From a virus: a stretch of 50,141 nt of DNA. Of the stretch, positions 40,233-46,084 are shown in pieces; within the stretch, counting starts at the first letter, position 1, and every line of letters begins with the position of its first letter. The notes under the pieces were generated by a model that saw nothing but the letters and a program-made list of their open reading frames with translations, was not told the origin of the DNA and made no database searches. The position numbers and the translations under genes are program-made. The stretch spans positions 1 through 50,141 of the IMG/VR virus record IMGVR_UViG_3300022693_000155; one strand, 5' to 3'.

Positions 40233-42395
40233 ATGGCTAAGATTGAAAAACCCTTAAACCTTACGAATACAATTTGGGCAGCAGGTGGTGAATCTGTAGA
40301 ACCCTCTAATTCAAAGAAACTCCAAGGGTGGGTTGCTGAAATCCCCCCTTTCCAATTTGAAAACTGGCTTCAAAACCGTAATGACCGTGCGCTTGCACAC
40401 ATTATCCAAATGGGTATCCCTGAATGGGATGCAAACACTGAATACCAAGCTAACCAATCTTATGTGCAAGACGAAGATGGTGAGATTTACCGTGCAACTG
40501 AAACCCATACAGGTGTCAATCCTAAGTATGATACTGCAAACGTATGGGAACAACCCTTCTCATTCGATGCTCTAAAAGAACTTGCTACAGAAGAATCTAC
40601 AGGTGTTGCCCGTAAAGCTGCTCAACAAGATATTGACCAAGGTACTCCTGGTTCTATCTTTGCAGACCCTTCACAGATTCGACAGCTTGTTGAGAATATC
40701 AACGCATCTTGGATAACAGGCGGTATTCTTTCAAGCGGTACGTTACCGGATGCTACGGAATCTTCTAAAGGTGCTGTGCTTAAAGCACGTCAATCAGATA
40801 TTGACAATGGTGTTGGTGATGATCGTTTTATTAGCCCTCGTCAGTTAAAATCCGTAGCTGATGATATTAAATCAACAACTGCTGGTGTAGCTTTATCAGG
40901 TAATCCTGTAATTACGGCAGGTTCTTCTGAGAATTATCAAATCACTAACTTCTCATCTTTTGATACTTATGAAGTTTCTATTGAGTTTGATAACGGTGGT
41001 ACTGGGAATGTCTCTATTACGGATGATCTAATTTCTGTAGATATTGATGCAGGTGCTACTGGTGGGGTCGTTTTAACAGTCACTAAAGGGGGTGTTGCTT
41101 ATGACTTCGAACTTGCTATTGGTTCCTCCCAAATCAACCGTCCATCTATTGTATTCCCTGTAAATGGTGCTACTAATATGCCTACAAATATCACGTTAGA
41201 ATCTTCAAACTTTACAACCACACCAGCAGGTTTTGACACCCATACTGCAACTGATTGGCAAGTAGCTACTGACATCACGTTCAGTAATGTTATTGCAGAG
41301 TCTTTAAATGACACAACCAATCTTTTACAGTGGTCTGTAGATGCTGATTTACAACCTAATACAACCTACTATGCAAGGGTTCGTTACTATGGCAATACCT
41401 TAACAGTTTCTTCTTGGTCACAGACAGCTTCTTTTGATACTGCTGAACGGCCTGCCACACCTACTGTTACAAGCCCTTCGAATGGTGAGATTAATGTTGG
41501 AGAAACACCGACAATCACTACGAGTAACTTTTCAAGTCCTATTAGTGAAACCCATCAAGCAACAGATTGGGAAATCCGTTTAGCTTCGAATGATTCTTTA
41601 GTATGGTCTTCGATGAACAACACTTCTAATCTTACTTCTATTACGGTTCCTTCAGGACAACTTGCTGAGTCTACTGAATACCGTATCCGTGTAAGACATA
41701 TCGGTTCTCAGTTAGGAGCTTCTGCATGGGGAACTTCTACATTTACTACTGAAGCGCAATTCTTTGTATTTGACCCAAGTAGTGCTGGTGAACCTTTTGG
41801 CGGTGGTTATTATGCTGGTGCTAATATTGTTGTTGGTGGTACTACTTATGCGTTGGTAGTTGCCCCTAAAGCGCAAGGTGGTGAAACAGGTTCAGCGTTG
41901 ACTTGGGGTGTTACTTCAGATGTTCCAGGGGCAACCTCTACTAATGATGGTGCAAGTAACACCGCAGCGATTGTAGCGGCAGGTGGTTCTTCTACAAGTG
42001 TTGCAGCGGGGTTTTGTGATAACCTCAATATCAATGGGTATACTGATTGGCATTTACCTAGTGCTGATGAGTTAGAGATTTGTTATCGGTATTTGAAACC
42101 AACTACTCAAAGTAACAACACTAGTACACGTTCTTTGCATGGTGCTATTAACGGTACTAACCCTAATAGTGTTCCTGTAGGCAGTGGATATACCACATCC
42201 GATCCAGCACGGACTTCAATCGCTATATACCAGGACGGTGCAGGAGAAGCGTTTACTACTGCTAACTACTACTGGACTTCCACGCAGGCCTCCTCTGGGA
42301 TCGCTTGGGGCCAGTTCTTCGTCAATGGCTTCCAGTCCACGTACGACAAGTCGACCTTGCTCTACGTCCGCGCCGTTAGATGGGTCGCAGTGTAA
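40233..42395 (+). CDS. Receptor-binding tail protein with C-terminal DUF1566 lectin-like domain
   Basis: 720 aa. Residues about 70-105 (WDANTEYQANQSYVQDEDG) resemble a carbohydrate-binding module. Two Ig/FnIII-like repeats follow at about 305-415 and 416-525 (SIVFPVNGATNMPTN; TPTVTSPSNGEINV). The C-terminal 190 residues match DUF1566: WHLPSADELEICYRYL, YYWTSTQ and a final VRAVRW. DUF1566 is a C-type-lectin-like fold used for variable receptor binding in diversity-generating retroelements. The last 130 bases are sharply G+C-richer than the rest. Confidence 0.85.
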   Translation: MAKIEKPLNLTNTIWAAGGESVEPSNSKKLQGWVAEIPPFQFENWLQNRNDRALAHIIQMGIPEWDANTEYQANQSYVQDEDGEIYRATETHTGVNPKYDTANVWEQPFSFDALKELATEESTGVARKAAQQDIDQGTPGSIFADPSQIRQLVENINASWITGGILSSGTLPDATESSKGAVLKARQSDIDNGVGDDRFISPRQLKSVADDIKSTTAGVALSGNPVITAGSSENYQITNFSSFDTYEVSIEFDNGGTGNVSITDDLISVDIDAGATGGVVLTVTKGGVAYDFELAIGSSQINRPSIVFPVNGATNMPTNITLESSNFTTTPAGFDTHTATDWQVATDITFSNVIAESLNDTTNLLQWSVDADLQPNTTYYARVRYYGNTLTVSSWSQTASFDTAERPATPTVTSPSNGEINVGETPTITTSNFSSPISETHQATDWEIRLASNDSLVWSSMNNTSNLTSITVPSGQLAESTEYRIRVRHIGSQLGASAWGTSTFTTEAQFFVFDPSSAGEPFGGGYYAGANIVVGGTTYALVVAPKAQGGETGSALTWGVTSDVPGATSTNDGASNTAAIVAAGGSSTSVAAGFCDNLNINGYTDWHLPSADELEICYRYLKPTTQSNNTSTRSLHGAINGTNPNSVPVGSGYTTSDPARTSIAIYQDGAGEAFTTANYYWTSTQASSGIAWGQFFVNGFQSTYDKSTLLYVRAVRWVAV
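42276..42395 (+). other. Variable-repeat-like 3' end of receptor-binding gene
   Basis: Directly after the YYW codons (42267-42275) the sequence becomes G+C-rich. From TGG onward most codons end in C (GGC, TTC, TTC, GTC, GGC, TTC, TCC, TAC, GAC, ACC, CTC, TAC, GTC), and the gene then ends in an R-A-V-R-W core. Runs of NNC codons are what adenine mutagenesis of AAC codons in a template repeat produces. No reverse transcriptase or template copy is seen in the window. Confidence 0.6.
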
Positions 42396-42461
42396 CGCAG
42401 CGAAGCGTAGTTGGAACGAAGTACCCATCCCTATAACCCTAAACCTTGGTGGCGTCGTTCC
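42393..42461 (+). repeat. Inverted repeats after the variable-repeat-like end
   Basis: ACGC/GCGT flank a 6-base loop right after the stop. GGAACGA (42413-42419) pairs with TCGTTCC (42455-42461). Retroelement target sites of this class usually carry a hairpin or cruciform just after the variable repeat. Confidence 0.45.
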
Positions 42462-42493
42462 TACGGAACTCTTTACACCGCATTTAAAATACT

Positions 42494-42563
42494 AGAACCT
42501 CTTGTTGACATCGGGTAATTATATTTACAAACTAGATCATAACAAAAGCAAACAAGAGGTTCT
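42494..42563 (+). promoter_or_regulatory. Perfect 13-bp inverted repeat masking HNH ribosome site
   Basis: AGAACCTCTTGTT (42494-42506) pairs with AACAAGAGGTTCT (42551-42563) around 44 bases. The right arm contains AAGAGG, the ribosome site 8 bases before the HNH start. TTGACA (42505-42510) lies in the left arm, without a good -10. The hairpin should silence translation in long late transcripts. Confidence 0.65.
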
Positions 42564-42567
42564 TTAA

Positions 42568-43101
42568 ATGAAAATAAACAAACTACCGTCAAATGAGATT
42601 TTACACGAATGTTTTGAATACAAAGAGGGTAATCTTTATTGGAAACATTCAAGACCTGAAAACCATTTTAACACACCTTCTCAACACAAGAGATACTTGA
42701 AAACTTCTGCTGGAAAACTTGTGGGAACTTTACTATCTTCAGAGTATTTAACAGTTACTTTTACAATAAGAGGTAAAAGGTTTTCATGCCTTGTTCACAG
42801 GATTGTCTATAAAATGCTGAGGTGTTGTTGCGATGACTTTTTAGTAGACCACATAAACGGTGATCGAAAAGATAATCGTATAGAGAACCTCCGTAAAGTG
42901 ACCTCTTCTCAAAACCTTTCTAATATGAAGTGTAAAAAGAAGTCTGGTTTAATGGGAGCCTACTACGATAAAACCAATAAACGTTGGAAGTCTCAAATAA
43001 AGATGAATAAAGTTTTGCACCACTTAGGATGGTTTAATACCGAACAAGATGCTCACGACGCCTACATGAAAGTGCGTACAGAGCTACATAAGACATTTTA
43101 A
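42568..43101 (+). CDS. HNH homing endonuclease with AP2-like DNA-binding domain
   Basis: 177 aa. The HNH core is LVHRIVYKMLRCC...LVDHINGDRKDNRIENLR, carrying the H, N and N of the motif. The C-terminal GAYYDKTNKRWKSQIKMNKV and LGWFNTEQDAHDAYM form an AP2-type three-strand domain that binds DNA. It lies just 3' of the receptor-binding gene and before its assembly protein. It is free-standing and probably cuts neighbouring fibre DNA in competing phages. Confidence 0.9.
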   Translation: MKINKLPSNEILHECFEYKEGNLYWKHSRPENHFNTPSQHKRYLKTSAGKLVGTLLSSEYLTVTFTIRGKRFSCLVHRIVYKMLRCCCDDFLVDHINGDRKDNRIENLRKVTSSQNLSNMKCKKKSGLMGAYYDKTNKRWKSQIKMNKVLHHLGWFNTEQDAHDAYMKVRTELHKTF

Positions 43102-43114
43102 GGAGCATTAATAT

Positions 43115-43729
43115 ATGAAATACATCCGTTACACATTAGTTGATAAGAAAACCAATAAACCTGTTTCACAAGAACCTGCAAAGAATGGCCCAAAACATCC
43201 TGACGGTGTTACCCCAACATTCGATATTCAATCAACATTCTCAACAGGTGTTCCTACAATCTACGGTATTGCTGAAGATACTTTTGAACCCGCTGATTGG
43301 ATGTTTGAACTATCTGAAGAATCCTTCTACACCACCATGCGACAAGAGTTTAAAACCCGTGCTTCGGATCGTCGCAAGACTGTAGAGCGTGGTGGGTATT
43401 GGGTAACTCCTGAGACTTTTGTAAGAACTGACGAAGGTTCTCAGAACCGTCTTGCACAGCTTGTGACAACCATTAATAACGATCCTGATCTTGTATCAGT
43501 AGACTTCGAAGTAACACCTGGACAATGGACAACCTTTGATACGGCTACTGCATTAACGGTTGCAAAGACAGTATCAAGTCATGTCCAACGCTGCTTTAGT
43601 TGGTGCAGAGGTGTCCATGAGGCATTAGATGCTGCAAGCACTTTAGAAGAAATGCAACCTATTGTAAATGATATTTCAAACTTTGTTGCTGACGATAACC
43701 CGCCTGTGCAGGCTACACAAGATGCTTGA
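43115..43729 (+). CDS. Tail fibre assembly-related protein (DUF4376-like)
   Basis: 204 aa. The C-terminal part (TALTVAKTVSSHVQRCFSWC and ALDAASTLEEMQPIVND) is typical of DUF4376-like proteins encoded after tail fibres, often linked to fibre assembly or attachment. The N-terminal half has no recognised domain. AAGGAG lies upstream of the start. It overlaps the next TM gene by 8 bases. Confidence 0.65.
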   Translation: MKYIRYTLVDKKTNKPVSQEPAKNGPKHPDGVTPTFDIQSTFSTGVPTIYGIAEDTFEPADWMFELSEESFYTTMRQEFKTRASDRRKTVERGGYWVTPETFVRTDEGSQNRLAQLVTTINNDPDLVSVDFEVTPGQWTTFDTATALTVAKTVSSHVQRCFSWCRGVHEALDAASTLEEMQPIVNDISNFVADDNPPVQATQDA

Positions 43730-43883
43730 TTCATTGACTATTAAAGAATGGCAACTTATCTACTTCTTAATCACAATGACTTTCACACTGTTTAACACAC
43801 TCGTCTTGTTATCTTGTGTACGTGTTGTAGATAAACTATTCCATGAGAGTGAGTTATTAAAACTTATTAAGAAACAAACATAA
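43722..43883 (+). CDS. Single-TM protein of lysis cassette, 53 aa
   Basis: Starts MLDSLTIKEWQLIYFLITMT. The N-terminal part is amphipathic, one TM segment follows (FTLFNTLVLLSCV), and the tail is basic. The frame opens earlier (43668), but overlap with the preceding gene favours ATG 43722. It may be a holin partner or antiholin; this is inferred from topology and position. Confidence 0.6.
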   Translation: MLDSLTIKEWQLIYFLITMTFTLFNTLVLLSCVRVVDKLFHESELLKLIKKQT

Positions 43884-43901
43884 GACTAAGGATTCTCAAT
43901 T

Positions 43902-44201
43902 ATGCCACCAACAAGTGATATAGAAAGACGCTTAATGTCTTTGGAGGAAGAGGATAGGCGTCTTCGTGATGCTTTAGGAAAACTTGTGACGAATACGGAG
44001 GTGATGAATAACACTTTGCAAATCCTTACTGGTGACATTTCTCCAAGGATGGAGAACCTTGAAAAAGAAGTAAGAGGTATGCAGAACAGACAATCAACAA
44101 ACACATTGATATTGGATGTTGTTAAGTGGTTTGCAGCACTCATTGCAGGTTCTTCAGTAACAATGGCGATGGTTTATTTGTTTCAGAATGGAGGTTCTTG
44201 A
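43902..44201 (+). CDS. Coiled-coil membrane protein, holin-like (XhlA style)
   Basis: 99 aa. An N-terminal coiled coil (LMSLEEEDRRLRDALGKL; MENLEKEVRGMQ) and one C-terminal TM segment (WFAALIAGSSVTMAMVYLF) match the architecture of XhlA-type lysis proteins. Its stop overlaps the endolysin ATG (TGATG), and its 3' end carries that gene's GGAGG. It likely controls membrane damage timing. Confidence 0.65.
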   Translation: MPPTSDIERRLMSLEEEDRRLRDALGKLVTNTEVMNNTLQILTGDISPRMENLEKEVRGMQNRQSTNTLILDVVKWFAALIAGSSVTMAMVYLFQNGGS

Positions 44202-44695
44202 TGAATTGGTTTGATGAAGTGATTAAAAAGAAACCTGATAAACGAATACCTGTAAAAGACCTTACACACTCTCAATCTGCTGTTGATATTATTAAGGAGT
44301 TTGAAGGTTATCGTTCAAAGGCGTATTTAGATGCAGTCGGGATTCCAACAATAGGGTATGGGTTCGTTAAAGGTGTTTCTCTTGGTGATACAATTACTAA
44401 AGAGGATGCTGTAAAGCGCCTTGAGGATGAAATTAGTGAACACACGGCAGCTATCCATCAACGTGTAAAAGTTCCTCTGTATCAGCATGAATACGATGCA
44501 CTAGCTTCTTTTATATTCAATGTTGGTAAAGGTGCATTTGCACGTTCAACACTCCTGAAGAAACTTAACCAAGGTGATTATAAAGGCGCTGCTGATGAAT
44601 TGTTAAGATGGGATAAGGCAGGTGGGAAGTCTTTAAGAGGTCTTACTAGGAGACGTGAAGCAGAACGCAAGATGTTCCTTGGTGGTGATTTATGA
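44201..44695 (+). CDS. Endolysin, T4-type lysozyme (GH24)
   Basis: 164 aa. It hydrolyses the MurNAc-GlcNAc bond. The catalytic triad is seen as E35 (KEFEGY), D44 (AYLDAVG) and T50 (PTIGYG), spaced 9 and 6 as in T4 lysozyme. The preferred start MNWFDEVIKKK has GGAGG 6 bases upstream. The N-terminus lacks a signal peptide, so release by a holin is expected. It overlaps the lipoprotein gene by four bases. Confidence 0.92.
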   Translation: MNWFDEVIKKKPDKRIPVKDLTHSQSAVDIIKEFEGYRSKAYLDAVGIPTIGYGFVKGVSLGDTITKEDAVKRLEDEISEHTAAIHQRVKVPLYQHEYDALASFIFNVGKGAFARSTLLKKLNQGDYKGAADELLRWDKAGGKSLRGLTRRREAERKMFLGGDL

Positions 44696-44964
44696 TTAAG
44701 AAGGTATTACTCAGCAGCCTCTTAACAATCACACTAACAGCCTGTACAGCAATCCAAACACCTTTTGACGAAGATTATACCTTTGGAGACACGTACAAGT
44801 CTGTGTACACACTTCAACAAACCTATTGTGCATCTACTGATCCTGCACAGCAAGCACTTTACAGGGGGTTGCTTAAACGCCTTTATGATGACTACCCCTC
44901 CGAAGGTGCTTGCACAGATATTCTTGAGGTGTTGAATAGTTATGAAGAAGATAACCAAGGTTGA
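44692..44964 (+). CDS. Predicted lipoprotein of lysis cassette
   Basis: 90 aa, with a signal peptide and lipobox (MIKKVLLSSLLTITLTACTA; Cys18 would be lipid-modified). The mature part is acidic, with two further cysteines. Position just after the endolysin suggests an outer-membrane spanin, but the sequence is not proline-rich as in Rz1. It overlaps the DUF1353 gene by 23 bases. Confidence 0.7.
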   Translation: MIKKVLLSSLLTITLTACTAIQTPFDEDYTFGDTYKSVYTLQQTYCASTDPAQQALYRGLLKRLYDDYPSEGACTDILEVLNSYEEDNQG

Positions 44965-45361
44965 AGACTTAACACTTTTAGTTACCACACCAGTACCTAG
45001 GGATTATCCTGCAAAGCACCTTGCTAAGAAATCTGACAAAGTAATGTTGGTTGAGGATTATGTTGTAAAGGTAACTTTTGAAGATAATAGTGAATGTGTA
45101 ATACGTGTCCCAAAAGGTTATGTGACAGATGGTTCAAGTGTCCCTAGGTTCTTCCACAGGGTCTATCATCCTTTCATTACGGAAGCGCGATGGTCGAGCT
45201 GTGTACATGATTATATCTACAGCGACCTTTACAAGTATTACTCAAAGGAATTTGCTGATGAACTTCTACGGTTTATGATAAAGCGTGATGGTGGGCATTG
45301 GTTTATGCAGCAAGCTTTCCACAAGGCTGTCAGGCTTAATGTCAAAGGAGGTGGTTGGTAA
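44942..45361 (+). CDS. DUF1353 family protein
   Basis: 139 aa. VPKGYVTDGSSVPRFFHRV, HPFITEARWSSCVHDYIYS and ADELLRFMI form the DUF1353 signature, with conserved His-Asp. The family is frequent near phage lysis and tail genes. Its biochemical role is unknown, and a metal-dependent hydrolase has been suggested because of the HD motif. Its stop overlaps the next ATG by one base (TAATG). Confidence 0.82.
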   Translation: MKKITKVEDLTLLVTTPVPRDYPAKHLAKKSDKVMLVEDYVVKVTFEDNSECVIRVPKGYVTDGSSVPRFFHRVYHPFITEARWSSCVHDYIYSDLYKYYSKEFADELLRFMIKRDGGHWFMQQAFHKAVRLNVKGGGW

Positions 45362-45528
45362 TGCAATATAAACAGCGTATCAAGGATAACAGTGAAAGCA
45401 TCTCTGTAAGCGCTTCTGTATTGGCTGTGTGGCTCTTTACAACGTATACCAATACTAACCCACCAGCAGAAGTTATCGTTGCTCTAGGAACCCTTGTAGG
45501 GGCTTTTGCAGCCCGTTTGAAAGGTTGA
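45361..45528 (+). CDS. Small two-TM protein, holin candidate
   Basis: 55 aa: MQYKQRIKDNSESISVSASV, then two hydrophobic stretches (VLAVWLFTTYT and VIVALGTLVGAFAA) and a basic end RLKG. Short two-TM proteins at the end of a lysis cassette are typical class II holin candidates. AAAGGAGG lies upstream and its ATG overlaps the DUF1353 stop. It is the last rightward gene. Confidence 0.65.
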   Translation: MQYKQRIKDNSESISVSASVLAVWLFTTYTNTNPPAEVIVALGTLVGAFAARLKG

Positions 45529-45542
45529 TACATAGAAACAAG

Positions 45543-45594
45543 AAAGCCCCTGTCAGGAACCTTTGTAAAGAGGAACTTGAACAGGGGCTTTTTA
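45543..45594. terminator. Strong bidirectional terminator
   Basis: AAAGCCCCTGT (45543-45553) pairs perfectly with ACAGGGGCTTT (45581-45591), and TTT follows on the right strand. Read leftwards the stem ends in CTTTCTTG. It separates the converging virion and nrd-grx units. Confidence 0.9.
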
Positions 45595-45608
45595 TTGGCT
45601 GTTACTGC

Positions 45609-45869
45609 TTAATCAAATAATTCGTCAGGGTCATGGTATTTATACTTCCTTAAAAGATCATCATAACCGCCTACGATTGCTGAAGTACCTTCGAGAGAAG
45701 AATCAACAATGAATGGGACAGTCTTACGGTTCATTTCATGTTTAACAAAATGCAGAGCCTTTTCATCTTGTGAAATGTCGATGTATTGGTGATTGAGATT
45801 CAATTTCTGAATGTATTCTAGAGCTAGTGTGCAGTATGGGCAGTTGGGTTTACCGTAAATGAATAGCAT
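45609..45869 (-). CDS. Glutaredoxin
   Basis: 86-aa redox protein. CPYC lies at 10-13, the cis-proline segment KTVPFIVD at about 49-56, and GGYDDLL at the end. It reduces the active-site disulphide of ribonucleotide reductase, which is encoded in the same operon. The gene lies at the end of the nrd operon next to the bidirectional terminator. Confidence 0.92.
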   Translation of the reverse strand: MLFIYGKPNCPYCTLALEYIQKLNLNHQYIDISQDEKALHFVKHEMNRKTVPFIVDSSLEGTSAIVGGYDDLLRKYKYHDPDELFD

Positions 45870-45872
45870 GTT

Positions 45873-46025
45873 TTAATTATTCTCCTCACACATTTTTAGG
45901 TTTCCATACGTCGCGATATGCCGTGAAGCACCCAAGATTACAAATGTCTTCCAGATAGAATTAAAAGTTTGTAGAGCTTGTGAATGATTGATGATGTGCT
46001 GTTGAATTTCTCCGTCTAATTGCAT
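45873..46025 (-). CDS. Small hypothetical protein, 50 aa
   Basis: Encodes MQLDGEIQQHIINHSQALQT and ends NLKMCEENN. GGAG lies 7 bases before the ATG. It lies between the nrdA terminator and glutaredoxin; its last codons carry GAGGAG for the latter gene. Found by reading the frame. Function unknown. Confidence 0.6.
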   Translation of the reverse strand: MQLDGEIQQHIINHSQALQTFNSIWKTFVILGASRHIATYGNLKMCEENN

Positions 46026-46049
46026 GTTAAGTCTCCGTCTAATTGTGGG

Positions 46050-46077
46050 TTGTTTAAAAGCCCTCCAAAGAGGGCGC
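46050..46077 (-). terminator. Terminator after nrdA
   Basis: GCCCTC (46060-46065) pairs with GAGGGC (46070-46075) over a 4-base loop. Leftward transcripts continue TTTTAAAC. It lies between nrdA and the two distal small genes and probably reduces their transcription. Confidence 0.8.
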
Positions 46078-46084
46078 TTGTTAG

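Noticed and set aside
42184-42495. A 103-codon alternative frame over the receptor-binding gene end
   Set aside because: It is a by-product of the G+C-rich segment. The DUF1566 frame has clear motif support and the alternative has no recognisable content.
42505-42533. Promoter for the HNH-AP2 gene
   Set aside because: TTGACA is present but no acceptable -10 lies at 16-18 bases, and the box is part of the inverted repeat arm.
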